From an uncultured Hyphomicrobiales bacterium (GTDB lineage Bacteria > Pseudomonadota > Alphaproteobacteria > Rhizobiales > Beijerinckiaceae): 64,000 nucleotides of DNA. A program made the translations under genes and the position numbers. Location: contig CAIJVU010000074.1 of the NCBI GenBank assembly GCA_903824185.1, positions 1 through 64,000 of the forward strand. The letters run 5' to 3'. The notes beneath the pieces are model-generated. The model ran no database searches, was not told the DNA's origin, and worked only from the letters and a program-made list of their open reading frames with translations. Positions within the stretch are counted from its first letter, which is position 1, and every line of letters begins with the position of its first letter. Positions 47,769 through 56,848 of the stretch are shown piece by piece.

Positions 47769-49304
47769 TCACCGTTTCAAGCGCGACATTTTTTCGCGAC
47801 GTCGTTCCACTGAAGAGGGAATGCGGAGACTTTCACGATATTTGGCCACGGTGCGACGCGCGATATCAATGCCCTCTGCGCGCAATTTTTGCACAAGCAC
47901 ATCATCGGATAAGACTTTTTCGGCGGCTTCATCATCAATCAATTGTTTGATGCGGTGACGCACCGCTTCCGCCGAATGGGCTTCCCCTTCATCGGTTCCC
48001 GAAATCGAGGCGGTAAAGAAATATTTCATTTCAAACAAACCGCGCGGCGTATGCATGAATTTATTCGAAGTGACGCGCGATACCGTTGATTCATGCATGG
48101 CAATGGCATCGGCCACCATTTTTAAATTCAAGGGACGGAGATGCGCCACACCGCGATTGAGAAAAGCATCTTGCCGCCTGACAATTTCACTGGCCACTTT
48201 CAAAATGGTTTTGGCCCGCTGTTCGAGACTGCGCGTCAACCATGTGGCATTTTGCAAACATTCGGCGACATAGGATTTTTCAACATCATTGCGGCTCGAC
48301 GCCGATACCCGCATGGCATAGGTCTGGTTGACAAGTACTTTTGGTAAAATGTCGTTATTGAGTTCGACCATCCACGTATTGTCGGGCGCGCGCCGCACCA
48401 AGACATCAGGGGCCACCGCCTGCATCGGCTGGCCACCAAATTTCAATCCGGGCTTGGGATCGAGATGGCGGATCTCATCAACCATGTCGCCCATGTCATC
48501 TTCATCGACATTGCAGATTTTGCGTAAGGTTGCGAAATCGCGCCGCGCCAGCAAAGCCAGATTATCGAGCAACAAGCCCATGGCCGGATCATAGCGTCCG
48601 CGCTCGATCAATTGCAGTTTCAGACATTCCGCGAGATTGCGGGCCCCGACCCCTGTGGGATCACAAGACTGCACCTTGGCCAGTACTTTTTCAACATGGG
48701 TGACGGGGACCGAAAGACGCTCGGCGATATCCTCCACCGGCTCGCTCAGATAGCCCGCATCGTCAATGCTATCGATCAGGCTGAAGCCGATCATCCGATC
48801 TACCGGATCTTCGACTGCCACCCGAAACTGCTGTTCGATATGGTCTTGCAAAGACATGTTTTCGGCGACAAAGGCTTCGAGATCCGCCTCATCAGAGTCG
48901 TAATGACTGCCGCCCATGCCGGTCCAGCTTGAGGCTGACAGTCCGGAAATGGTTTCACTGGGCGCCATGGTCTGATCAGACGCCGATTCCTGATACATAT
49001 TCTCCAGCGAGGTATCGAGGCGGCTTTCAATCGCCCCCCCATCCATCGGCAGACTGTCGGAGAACCAGTCCTCGCCCTCGCCGCTGGGTTCGGCTGCCGC
49101 ACTTTCGCTGGCAGAGGGCCCGCCCGCCTCGGGGCCGTCATCCTCGACCACACGCTCAAGCAGCGGATTACTTTCAAGCTCTTGTTCGATATATTGTGCG
49201 AGATCGAGGGTTGGCAGCTGCAAAAGCTTGATCGCCTGCAAAAGTTGCGGCGTCATAACCAGGTTTTGTCCCTGGCGAATTTCTAGCCTTTGCCCAAACT
49301 TCAT
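47769..49304 (-). CDS. rpoN: RNA polymerase sigma-54 factor
   Basis: Directs transcription of -24/-12 promoters with enhancer-binding activators. It has 511 residues. The N-terminal region I is KFGQRLEIRQGQNLVMTPQLLQAIKLLQL, an acidic Gly/Ser-rich region II follows (about 50-130), then the core-binding region, and the RpoN box ARRTVAKYRESL sits near the C-terminus. The ATG is preferred to a TTG one codon upstream. The gene follows the lptC-lptA-lptB set, as in most alphaproteobacteria. Confidence 0.96.
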   Translation of the reverse strand: MKFGQRLEIRQGQNLVMTPQLLQAIKLLQLPTLDLAQYIEQELESNPLLERVVEDDGPEAGGPSASESAAAEPSGEGEDWFSDSLPMDGGAIESRLDTSLENMYQESASDQTMAPSETISGLSASSWTGMGGSHYDSDEADLEAFVAENMSLQDHIEQQFRVAVEDPVDRMIGFSLIDSIDDAGYLSEPVEDIAERLSVPVTHVEKVLAKVQSCDPTGVGARNLAECLKLQLIERGRYDPAMGLLLDNLALLARRDFATLRKICNVDEDDMGDMVDEIRHLDPKPGLKFGGQPMQAVAPDVLVRRAPDNTWMVELNNDILPKVLVNQTYAMRVSASSRNDVEKSYVAECLQNATWLTRSLEQRAKTILKVASEIVRRQDAFLNRGVAHLRPLNLKMVADAIAMHESTVSRVTSNKFMHTPRGLFEMKYFFTASISGTDEGEAHSAEAVRHRIKQLIDDEAAEKVLSDDVLVQKLRAEGIDIARRTVAKYRESLRIPSSVERRREKMSRLKR

Positions 49305-49399
49305 CAAAAAACCAATACAGATCGCGATACAAAAAGAACCGCCCGATACGTCTCACAAAGAGCGGGGGCGCACAAGGCATGTTTCTTGCCTGTCGGCTC

Positions 49400-49428
49400 A
49401 TAAAGCCTAAAAATGATGCATTCGTCAA
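49400..49428 (-). promoter_or_regulatory. Possible promoter of rpoN
   Basis: Minus strand TTGACG, 17 bases, CTTTAT, about 95 bases upstream of rpoN in the 150-base gap after lptB. The -35 is good, the -10 weak. Confidence 0.35.
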
Positions 49429-49460
49429 AGAGAAAGCGATTTAAAGTAAATTTTTGCGCG

Positions 49461-50231
49461 TCAGAGACGGAAATCTTCGCCCAGATAAAGACGGCGCACA
49501 TCCGGATTGCTGATGATGGCGTCCGGTTGCCCTTCCATCAGCACCCGACCGGAATGAATAATATAGGCGCGGTCGATCAAACCCAGCGTTTCCCGCACAT
49601 TGTGATCGGTGATCAAAACGCCAATGCCGCGCTTGGTGAGATGGCGGACGAGATCCTGAATATCGCCCACCGCAATCGGATCAATGCCGGCAAAGGGTTC
49701 ATCCAGCAGCATAAAGGACGGACGACCGGCCAGTGAGCGGGCGATTTCGCAGCGGCGGCGCTCGCCACCCGACAAAGCAATGGACGGGGCCTTGCGCAGC
49801 CGTTTGATGTCGAATTCCTCCAAGAGGGCATCCAGCTCCGCCTCGCGCTTGTCGCGGTTTTTTTCGGTGACTTCCAGGGCGGCGCGGATATTCTCCTCAA
49901 CCGTCAAGCCACGGAAAATCGAAGCCTCTTGCGGCAGATAGCCAATGCCCAGACGCGCCCGCCGATACATCGGCAAAGAGGTGATATCATAGCCATCGAG
50001 CTCGATACGGCCCTTATCCGCCACAACAAGACCGGTAATCATGTAAAAAATCGTTGTTTTTCCGGCGCCGTTCGGACCCAGCAAGCCAACCGCCTCGCCT
50101 GAAAAAACCTCCAAACCGGCATCCTGCACCACCGTGCGCCCGCGATAGCTTTTTTCAAGCCCGGTCACGAAAAGCCGTCCCGCCGCCAAAGCGGGATCTG
50201 AGGAAGCGGAAGCAGGCATAGATTGGGTCAT
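49461..50231 (-). CDS. lptB: LPS export ABC transporter ATPase LptB
   Basis: Powers LPS extraction from the inner membrane with LptFG. It has 256 residues. Walker A is GPNGAGKTT, the signature is LSGGERRRCEIAR, Walker B is FMLLDEPFAGID, and the switch His is in ITDHNVRET. GIGYLPQEASIFRGLTVEENI is the characteristic LptB Q-loop region. It follows lptA. Confidence 0.96.
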   Translation of the reverse strand: MTQSMPASASSDPALAAGRLFVTGLEKSYRGRTVVQDAGLEVFSGEAVGLLGPNGAGKTTIFYMITGLVVADKGRIELDGYDITSLPMYRRARLGIGYLPQEASIFRGLTVEENIRAALEVTEKNRDKREAELDALLEEFDIKRLRKAPSIALSGGERRRCEIARSLAGRPSFMLLDEPFAGIDPIAVGDIQDLVRHLTKRGIGVLITDHNVRETLGLIDRAYIIHSGRVLMEGQPDAIISNPDVRRLYLGEDFRL

Positions 50232-50264
50232 GTTTGGGATATTACACTCTGATCGGATTTGGCA

Positions 50265-50909
50265 TCAGGATTTGGGGGCGGGTTTGGCCGCTGGCTTGGC
50301 TGTGCCTTTATCCTCGTTGGAATTGGGGATCAGCAGGCTTTTGACGCGTCCGGAATTGGGCGCCGCCTCAACCACGGCCACGCCGGTTGTGAGATCATAA
50401 ACCAGCTTTTCGCCTTTGGTCACATTGCCGTTTTGCGTCAGGGCCACGTCGCCCGTCAGCACCATGCGATTGGATTCCTTGTCATAAACGCCTTGCTGGC
50501 CGACCGCGATCTGGTCTTTGGAAATAATCGTGGTGCCTTCATAGGTCTCCAACCGACGCAGGGAATTGCCGTTGCCAAGCGCGGGGGCGGCATTGGCAGG
50601 GGCGGCATTGGCCGCTGGCTGGCCCGCAGCTCCGTCTTGTGCGTCATTGGCATAAAACACAATCATCCGGCCGGATTTCATGGTGCTTTCGCCTTGCACC
50701 ACCACAACATTGCCGGAATAGACGGCGCGTTTTTCCTTATCAAAAACCTCGAGATGATCGGCTTCCACCGAAATCGGCTCTTTTGATCCCGACCCGAATG
50801 TGCCTTTGCCAGCCGGTGCCCGCGCCGCCAGCGGGGTTTGTGCCCAAGCCGACAGCGTCACTGCCACCAAAACACCTGACAAAGCCAACGTCACTGAACC
50901 ATGCTTCAT
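50265..50909 (-). CDS. lptA: LPS transport periplasmic protein LptA
   Basis: A periplasmic bridge protein of the Lpt pathway. It has 214 residues: signal peptide ending near AWA (about 23), then an OstA-type beta-jellyroll (ISVEADHLEVFDKEKRAVYSGNVVVVQGESTMKSGRMIVFY). An Ala/Asn/Pro insert around 92-110 and an Ala/Pro/Lys tail are typical of alphaproteobacteria. Its start overlaps the lptC stop by 4 bases. Confidence 0.93.
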   Translation of the reverse strand: MKHGSVTLALSGVLVAVTLSAWAQTPLAARAPAGKGTFGSGSKEPISVEADHLEVFDKEKRAVYSGNVVVVQGESTMKSGRMIVFYANDAQDGAAGQPAANAAPANAAPALGNGNSLRRLETYEGTTIISKDQIAVGQQGVYDKESNRMVLTGDVALTQNGNVTKGEKLVYDLTTGVAVVEAAPNSGRVKSLLIPNSNEDKGTAKPAAKPAPKS

Positions 50910-51589
50910 TGTTTTTGCTCGCCTTTATCACCTGATACCGGATCATTGGACTGCAGCAGCGTTTTGACACGCCCGCTGAACACGATCTTGCGACCGCTGT
51001 CGATCACTTCCATCTTATCGGCATCAATTGTTCCCGTCGACATGATCACACGAACCGTCTGATCTGTGAACACGGTCCCGGCCTTAAAATCAACTTTGGC
51101 GGACTGCATGCGCACATCATAGGCATCGGATTTGATGTTCAACGGCCGATCAATCGTCATTTTTTCGGCTTGGGAATCATAAAGTCCCTGAATCGCCTCG
51201 ATTAAGGCCGTTTTCTTGTCGGCCAGACCCACTTTGGCCTTCAAATCCGTCAAATCGAGCAAAGTCGGGTTTTTCAAATCCTGCAGGGCCTTGTCGGCAT
51301 TAACCTCATAAGGACGCATATCCTGCTTGAAGCCACGCAAATGCGGTTGCTCCATGGTGATTTGCGAGCCGCTGAGATTGAAAGACGCCACCGCCAAGCC
51401 CGTTGAAATCGTCCGGAAAGGGTCAAAAATCGCAATTGCAATAATGCCCGACAAAGCCAGAATGGACCCGAACGGGATCAAAAAGCGTAAAAACCGCACG
51501 ATGAGGCTGTGCCGTTTGGCATCGGCATAGCGCCGCGCCAATTCGTCACGCGAGATCACCATCATGGTTTGGGTTTCCCCCATTCTCAT
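50906..51589 (-). CDS. lptC: LPS export protein LptC
   Basis: Bitopic inner-membrane protein linking LptB2FG to LptA. The chosen ATG (227 residues) has AAGGGA seven bases upstream; a TTG overlapping the RNase D stop would add 14 residues. One membrane helix (about 34-55: FLIPFGSILALSGIIAIAIF) is followed by the LptC jellyroll (ASFNLSGSQITMEQPHLRGF). It is in the operon rnd-lptC-lptA-lptB. Confidence 0.92.
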   Translation of the reverse strand: MRMGETQTMMVISRDELARRYADAKRHSLIVRFLRFLIPFGSILALSGIIAIAIFDPFRTISTGLAVASFNLSGSQITMEQPHLRGFKQDMRPYEVNADKALQDLKNPTLLDLTDLKAKVGLADKKTALIEAIQGLYDSQAEKMTIDRPLNIKSDAYDVRMQSAKVDFKAGTVFTDQTVRVIMSTGTIDADKMEVIDSGRKIVFSGRVKTLLQSNDPVSGDKGEQKQ

Positions 51590-51627
51590 CGCGTTTTCCC
51601 TTGTTCGGCCTTTATCCCCATCCGGGA

Positions 51628-52242
51628 TCAACTATGCGAAAAAATATCAATATCCGGCCAACCCACCAGATCAAGATGGGCACGCATCGGCAAAAAGTCA
51701 AAACAGGCCTGCGCAATCTCCATGCGGTTCTCACGCTGCAATAAGAGATCCAATTTGGTGCGCAGCGCGTGCAAATGCAGCACATCGGAGGCCGCATAGG
51801 CGATTTGGGCATCGCTCAATTTTTCCGCGCCCCAATCAGAGGATTGTTGCTGCTTGGACAAATCCACCCCGAGCAATTCCCGGCACAAATCCTTCAATCC
51901 ATGCCGATCGGTTGAGGTGCGGGCCAGACGCGAAGCGATTTTGGTGCAATAAACGGATTGGGTCACTACCCCGAAGGCTTTTTCCAAAATGGCAATATCA
52001 AAACGCCCGAAATGGAACAGTTTAACAATGGCCGGATTGGTCAAAACGGCTTCGAGATTGGGCGCGCTTGTCTGTCCGCGCCTGATTTGGACCAGATCGG
52101 CACTGCCATCGCCCCGTGACATCTGCACCAGACATAAACGGTCACGATGCGGATTGAGGCCCATTGTCTCCGTATCGATTGCGATGGCCGCACCGGCCTC
52201 GTAATCATCCGGCAGATCACCGTCATAAATCATGTAATTCAT
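51628..52242 (-). CDS. Ribonuclease D-like 3'-5' exonuclease (short form)
   Basis: 204 residues containing only the DEDDy exonuclease domain, without the HRDC domains of E. coli RNase D. Catalytic acids appear as Asp23 and Glu25 (AIDTETMGL), an Asp in LFHFGRFDIAIL, and the YAASD motif. This short form is the standard alphaproteobacterial partner upstream of lptC. It likely trims tRNA or other structured RNA ends. Confidence 0.92.
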   Translation of the reverse strand: MNYMIYDGDLPDDYEAGAAIAIDTETMGLNPHRDRLCLVQMSRGDGSADLVQIRRGQTSAPNLEAVLTNPAIVKLFHFGRFDIAILEKAFGVVTQSVYCTKIASRLARTSTDRHGLKDLCRELLGVDLSKQQQSSDWGAEKLSDAQIAYAASDVLHLHALRTKLDLLLQRENRMEIAQACFDFLPMRAHLDLVGWPDIDIFSHS

Positions 52243-52447
52243 CAAAAAACTCGTTTTTCAGATCCGCCGCCCCGAATGCCGCGCGTCAGCGGTTCATGGC
52301 ATGAAACCCATGCAGGCGACAAGAGATAGCACAGAAATGAAGGCCCATGAAGACGCTTGCCATGCCTTATAGCGGTCTGCCTGATCGGGAGACTGGGACG
52401 TGGGATCGTTCATTTTGCGGGCTTGCATTTTGCGGGCTTGGCATAGC

Positions 52448-52473
52448 CAAATGTTTCTCGGGAAACATTTGGT
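52448..52473 (-). terminator. Perfect 11 bp hairpin at the 3' end of tRNA-Leu
   Basis: CCAAATGTTTC-TCGG-GAAACATTTGG. On the minus strand the first arm begins with the CCA of the tRNA. There is no U-run after it, so it may act as a processing or end-protection structure rather than a classic terminator. Confidence 0.5.
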
Positions 52474-52555
52474 GCCCAGGAGAGGACTCGAACCTCCACG
52501 GCTTGCACCACTGGTACCTGAAACCAGCGCGTCTACCAATTCCGCCACCTGGGCC
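52471..52555 (-). tRNA. tRNA-Leu (anticodon CAG)
   Basis: The minus strand folds as a class II tRNA: acceptor GCCCAGG pairs with CTGGGCA region, D-arm with GGCGGAATTGGTAGACGC, anticodon stem CTGGT/ACCAG around TTCAGGT (anticodon CAG, reads CUG), a long variable arm, and a T-arm GGAGG-TTCGAGT-CCTCT. CCA is encoded. The 85-base length is right for leucine. Confidence 0.95.
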
Positions 52556-52563
52556 CGGAGGGT

Positions 52564-52592
52564 TGTCTATCGACGCAGACCCTAGCTGTCAA
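52564..52592 (-). promoter_or_regulatory. Promoter of tRNA-Leu
   Basis: Minus strand TTGACA (perfect -35), 17 bases, TAGACA, ending 8 bases before the tRNA. Spacing and position fit a short tRNA leader. Confidence 0.6.
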
Positions 52593-52849
52593 TCAGAAGC
52601 ATGGCACAGAGCCTGCAAAACCGCATGAAATTCTGCCCACAGCCGCAAATCCGCCCGATGAGCCCCAAAAGCACGCTTTTTTCCCGCGGGATCAGACTTC
52701 TTTCTTGATCCAGAAAGGCCTCAAAACACTATACAGACGCAGGGCTATTGATTATGACCCATGTCAGGCTGTTTGCAGGATGATGCTTTGCCGTAAAGGG
52801 CAATCCCTGCCACAGGATTGATGCAAGGATTGATGCAAGGAGACGGTTT

Positions 52850-53848
52850 ATGAGCAACGCATCCGGTCAGTTGGTCACGGTTTTTGGTGGGTCAGGCTTT
52901 GTCGGCCGCCATGTGGTGCGTGCTTTGGCCCGCCGCGGTTACCGGATCAGAGTGGCGGTGCGCCGCCCCGATCTCGCTTATTTCCTGCAACCCTTGGGCG
53001 GTGTTGGCCAGATCCATGCCGTGCAAGCCAATTTGCGCCATGCGCAATCGGTCGAGCATGCCATGGCCGGATCGCATGCCGTGATCAATCTGGTGGGCAT
53101 TTTGTCGGAAACCGGCAAGCAACGCTTTTCCAAGATCCAAGCCGAAGGTGCCGCTGTTGTCGCCCGCGCCGCGCGTGATCTCGGCATCGAGCATTTTGTG
53201 CATATGTCGGCGATTGGGGCCGATCTTGAGTCCGCCAGCGCCTATGCGCGGTCAAAAGCCGAAGGCGAACGGGCTGTGAAAGCAGCGTTCAAAAATGCGA
53301 TCATCCTGCGTCCCTCCATCGTTTTCGGACCGGAAGACGGGTTTTTCAATCGCTTTGCCGAATTGGCCTCCATTCTCCCCGTTCTCCCGCTGATTGGTGG
53401 CGGAACAACGCTGTTCCAGCCGGTTTTTGTCGGTGATGTGGCGGAAGTCGTGGCCCGCGCGGTCGATGGCACGTTGAAATCCGGCACGACCTATGAATTG
53501 GGCGGGGCCGAGACCCATAGTTTTGAAGATTTGTTGCGCTTCATCATGACGACAACCAATCATCATCCGATGCTGGTGCCTCTACCCTTCAAGCTGGCCC
53601 GTCTGCAAGCCGGCCTGTTGGAATTTGCCAAATATGCCAGTTTCGGCCTGTTGCCCGAAGAATTTTTGATGACCCGCGATCAGGTCACTTTGCTCGAACA
53701 CGACAATGTCGTCTCTGAAAAGGCACAGATCGAGGGCCGGACGTTGCAAGGCCTCGGCATTGCGCCTGAAAGCATTGAAGCGATTGTCCCGACCTATCTG
53801 TGGCGTTTCCTCAAAGGCGGCCAGTTCGCTTCCGGCCGTTACGCCTGA
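52850..53848 (+). CDS. NDUFA9-like complex I accessory protein (atypical SDR)
   Basis: 332 residues of the extended/atypical short-chain dehydrogenase fold. The nucleotide-binding motif is VTVFGGSGFVGRHVV (9-23), followed by VINLVGIL and SAIGADLESASAYARSKAEGE. This is the bacterial counterpart of the NDUFA9 (39 kDa) subunit of complex I found in alphaproteobacteria. No nuo genes are in the window. AAGGAG nine bases before the ATG sets the start. Confidence 0.88.
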   Translation: MSNASGQLVTVFGGSGFVGRHVVRALARRGYRIRVAVRRPDLAYFLQPLGGVGQIHAVQANLRHAQSVEHAMAGSHAVINLVGILSETGKQRFSKIQAEGAAVVARAARDLGIEHFVHMSAIGADLESASAYARSKAEGERAVKAAFKNAIILRPSIVFGPEDGFFNRFAELASILPVLPLIGGGTTLFQPVFVGDVAEVVARAVDGTLKSGTTYELGGAETHSFEDLLRFIMTTTNHHPMLVPLPFKLARLQAGLLEFAKYASFGLLPEEFLMTRDQVTLLEHDNVVSEKAQIEGRTLQGLGIAPESIEAIVPTYLWRFLKGGQFASGRYA

Positions 53849-53878
53849 GACTGGCCTGAAACTGTCCCGACCCTTGGT

Positions 53879-54580
53879 CTAGGCTTCGCCTGCGCGGCGT
53901 GCGTCGCGGTATTGCAGGGCCTTGTGCACATGCACCATCAGGCTCGTGGCAAACAGCGGCGTGAACAAATTCAGCAGCGGAATCGAGACAAAAAAGGCTA
54001 AAAGCGCGCCGCACAGGCTAATGGTCAGACTGTGCCGCCGCCTGAGCGCCACAACCGCCTCTTCACTGGCAAACCGCCCTGCCGCCAGCGCAAAATATTC
54101 ACGGCCCATCAACAGCGCATTGGCGATGAAAAACACCAGCATATTGACGCCGGGCAATAAGAACACCATCAGGGCCACGACATTGACCCCCAAGGTCAGA
54201 AGCGCAAAGCGCACACCCTCCCAAACAGCCCGCTTGATCGGGATGGCGGTGCCGACAGGATCGCTCGAATAATCCTGACGTTCGATTTTTTCGGCGATTT
54301 CATCGAGAAAAAAGCTCGAAACCAGCATGGAAATGGTCGGGATCAGATAGGCCAGCCCGATGAAAAGACCCGCACCGGCCATGACGCTGGCCAGCTGTGT
54401 CCAGAAACCATGATCGGCGATCAAGGCCTGATGATCAAGCCATGCCGTCAGCCCCTTTGTCAGGAGCGCCCAGCAAATGGCCAGCAATAACAAGGTCAAA
54501 CCCAGACTGCGCCATAACAGGCCACGAAAATTGCGGGAAAAGGTCTGCGCCAAAGCCACGGCTGCGGCATGAAAGATCAT
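53879..54580 (-). CDS. EI24/CysZ-like integral membrane protein
   Basis: 233 residues with four long hydrophobic stretches and the EI24-domain hallmarks (SSFFLDEIAEKIE after the second segment; NVVALMVFLLPGVNMLVFFIANALLMGREYF). E. coli CysZ of this fold is a sulfate permease. Whether this protein transports sulfate is not evident: no cys genes are nearby. Convergent with the NDUFA9-like gene. Confidence 0.8.
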   Translation of the reverse strand: MIFHAAAVALAQTFSRNFRGLLWRSLGLTLLLLAICWALLTKGLTAWLDHQALIADHGFWTQLASVMAGAGLFIGLAYLIPTISMLVSSFFLDEIAEKIERQDYSSDPVGTAIPIKRAVWEGVRFALLTLGVNVVALMVFLLPGVNMLVFFIANALLMGREYFALAAGRFASEEAVVALRRRHSLTISLCGALLAFFVSIPLLNLFTPLFATSLMVHVHKALQYRDARRAGEA

Positions 54581-54614
54581 AAAACCGTTCCTCCCGATCC
54601 CCAGTACAGACTAT

Positions 54615-56252
54615 TCATAAAGCCGGACGGGCATCCTCAAGGATCATGGCCGCGCCTTTTTCGGCAATCATCATCGTGGGTGCAGCCGTATTGCCCGAGG
54701 TAATCATGGGCATGACCGAGGCATCAATGACGCGCAAGCCCTCAATGCCCCGCACCCGCAACCGTTCATCAACGACCGCCATGCCATCAGTGGCAGGCCC
54801 CATTTTCACCGTGCCGACCGGGTGGAAAATGGTGGAGGCCACCGCACCCGCGCCCAAGGCCAGATCCTCGTCGCTGACCAAATGCGCACCGGGCCGGTAT
54901 TCCTGCGGCTGGAAGGGTGCTAGGGCAGGCTGGTTGATGACATTTCGGATCACCCGCAAGGCATCGGCGGCCACTTTCCGATCCGCATCCGCTGTCAGAT
55001 AATGGGGAGCAATGCGCGGCTGGCGTTTCGGATCGGGCGATTCCAGCATCACCTGACCGCGGCTTTCAGGGCGCAAATTGCAGACACTGGCGGTAAAAGC
55101 CCCGAAGCTATGCAAGGGATCGCCGAATTTATCGAGCGACAAAGGCTGGATATGAAATTGCAGATTGGGGCGTGTCTGTTCGGGGGATGAGCGGGTAAAA
55201 GCGCCGAGTTGCGAGGGCGCCATGGTCATAGGACCGGTCCGCCGCACGACATATTCCAGCCCCATCAAAGCGCGATTGAACAAGGATTGATATTCCGTGT
55301 TCAGTGTTTTGACGCCTGACACCTTATAGATAGGCCGGATCTGCAAATGATCTTGCAAATTAGCCCCCACGCCCGGTGCATCAAGCATCACAGGGATGCC
55401 GTTTTTGCTGAGATCCTCTGCCGGACCAATGCCGGATAATTGCAGCAAATGCGGGGAATTAATGGCCCCAGCACTCAAAATGACCTCGTTTTGCGTGCGA
55501 ATATCCTGCAAGGGGCCGTTTTTATAACGATATTGGACCCCTGTGGCGCGTCCTTGCTCGATCAGGATCTTTTCAACCGACACATCCGTCTGCACCACCA
55601 GATTGGGCCGGTTGAGCACCGGCTTCAAAAAGCCGCGGGCCGCACTGAAGCGGCGGCCATTTTTCTGGTTCACATGGAAATAACCGCAGCCATGATTGCT
55701 GCCACGGTTAAAATCATCCGTGCGCGGAATACCGGCCTGCTCTGCCGCATCAATGAAGCGATCGAGCAAATCCCATGTCACGCGCGGGGGTTCGACCCGC
55801 CATTCTCCGCCCGCCACGTGATAAGTGCCGTCGGGCCGGAAATGATCCTCGTGCTTTTTGAAAAAGGGCAGGACATCATCCCAACCCCAGCCGGACAGGC
55901 CGGTTGCCTTCCAGCCGTCATAATCCTCGCGCTGTCCGCGCATATAGATCATGGCATTGATGGCCGAACAGCCGCCCAGCACCCGCCCGCGCGGATAAGC
56001 GATCGAGCGTCCGCCCAAACCGGCTTCATTGGCGGTCTTGAACATCCAATCCGCTCGGGGATTGCCAATCGCAAACAGATAGCCCACCGGAATATGAAAC
56101 CAGATCCAGTGGTCATTGCCGCCCGCTTCCAGCAGCAGAACCCGATTGCGCGGATCCGCCGAAAGACGATTGGCCAGAACACAGCCCGCCGACCCAGCCC
56201 CGACAATCACATAATCAAAATGGTCGCCATCAAAAATGGGCTGGTCTGTCAT
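54615..56252 (-). CDS. GMC-family FAD-dependent oxidoreductase
   Basis: 545 residues of the glucose-methanol-choline oxidoreductase family. FAD-binding DYVIVGAGSAGCVLANRLS is at 13-31, the first GMC signature is GRVLGGCSAINAMIYMRG, the second GAINSPHLLQLSGIGP, and the active-site His is in FHPVGTVKMG, with NTAAPTMMIAEK at the end. It resembles choline or alcohol dehydrogenases (BetA/AlkJ type). No betaine genes lie nearby, so an alcohol substrate is as likely as choline. Confidence 0.9.
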   Translation of the reverse strand: MTDQPIFDGDHFDYVIVGAGSAGCVLANRLSADPRNRVLLLEAGGNDHWIWFHIPVGYLFAIGNPRADWMFKTANEAGLGGRSIAYPRGRVLGGCSAINAMIYMRGQREDYDGWKATGLSGWGWDDVLPFFKKHEDHFRPDGTYHVAGGEWRVEPPRVTWDLLDRFIDAAEQAGIPRTDDFNRGSNHGCGYFHVNQKNGRRFSAARGFLKPVLNRPNLVVQTDVSVEKILIEQGRATGVQYRYKNGPLQDIRTQNEVILSAGAINSPHLLQLSGIGPAEDLSKNGIPVMLDAPGVGANLQDHLQIRPIYKVSGVKTLNTEYQSLFNRALMGLEYVVRRTGPMTMAPSQLGAFTRSSPEQTRPNLQFHIQPLSLDKFGDPLHSFGAFTASVCNLRPESRGQVMLESPDPKRQPRIAPHYLTADADRKVAADALRVIRNVINQPALAPFQPQEYRPGAHLVSDEDLALGAGAVASTIFHPVGTVKMGPATDGMAVVDERLRVRGIEGLRVIDASVMPMITSGNTAAPTMMIAEKGAAMILEDARPAL

Positions 56253-56607
56253 GAATTTGGTTCCAACTCGTCCGTCATGCCCTATTTTTCAATCAAGTCC
56301 GGCAAATTTAAGGTTTCAAAGGAGCAGTTTAGCAAAAAAATACAAATAGGACGTTAATACTGACCGGCCCGAGTACATGCGCTGCATGCTGTCTTAAGGC
56401 GCGCCAAAGGCAAACAATGAGACAATCCCTTGATCTGCGCAGGCTTTGCCGTTGCATTCAGTCCGGGAAGTGACTATAAGGCCCAGCTTAACCCGACCGG
56501 CTGATAAGGGCTGCCGTGGCGGGTTTTTCGCTCATGATGAGAGAAAATGCCTGAAATATGGCATGAATTGTTAATTTTCCGGTCTGTCCGGAGCAATGGA
56601 GAGCAAA
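56253..56607. other. Intergenic region with divergent promoters
   Basis: About 350 bases between the GMC gene and rpmI. It holds the rpmI promoter and a 120-base rpmI leader. I see no infC upstream and no additional gene; the first 200 bases show only AT-rich sequence expected for the GMC gene promoter. Confidence 0.6.
56452..56480 (+). promoter_or_regulatory. Promoter of rpmI-rplT
   Basis: TTGCAT, exactly 17 bases, TATAAG. It would start transcription near 56487 and give a leader of about 120 bases before rpmI, long enough for L20-type autoregulation, although no known structure was recognised. Confidence 0.6.
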
Positions 56608-56808
56608 ATGCCCAAGATTAAGACTAAATCGGCCGCTAAAAAGCGGTTCAAGATCACGGGGACCGGCAAGGTTCTTTATGCGCAGGCGGGAAAACGCCAT
56701 GGCATGATCAAGCGCACAAACAAGCAGATCCGTAATTTGCGTGGCACCAGCGTCCTTTTCGAAGGCGATGCAGCCAATGTGAAGAAATATTTCCTGCCCA
56801 ACGGCTGA
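56608..56808 (+). CDS. rpmI: 50S ribosomal protein L35
   Basis: 66 residues, [18 protein letters not shown] to KKYFLPNG, a complete L35. GGAGAG a few bases before this ATG fixes the start; an ATG four codons earlier overlaps that site. rplT follows after 40 bases. Confidence 0.97.
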   Translation: MPKIKTKSAAKKRFKITGTGKVLYAQAGKRHGMIKRTNKQIRNLRGTSVLFEGDAANVKKYFLPNG

Positions 56809-56848
56809 TCGCCCGGGCTTTTAAGACGAACCAGCAAGGAGATCAGCC

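Noticed and set aside
52294-52548. A small frame starting inside tRNA-Leu, with a possible 39-residue membrane peptide at its end
   Set aside because: The start lies in the tRNA, inner ATGs have no ribosome binding site, and the repeated MQARK codons come from the 15-base tandem duplication. The terminal hydrophobic stretch keeps a real small protein possible but unsupported.
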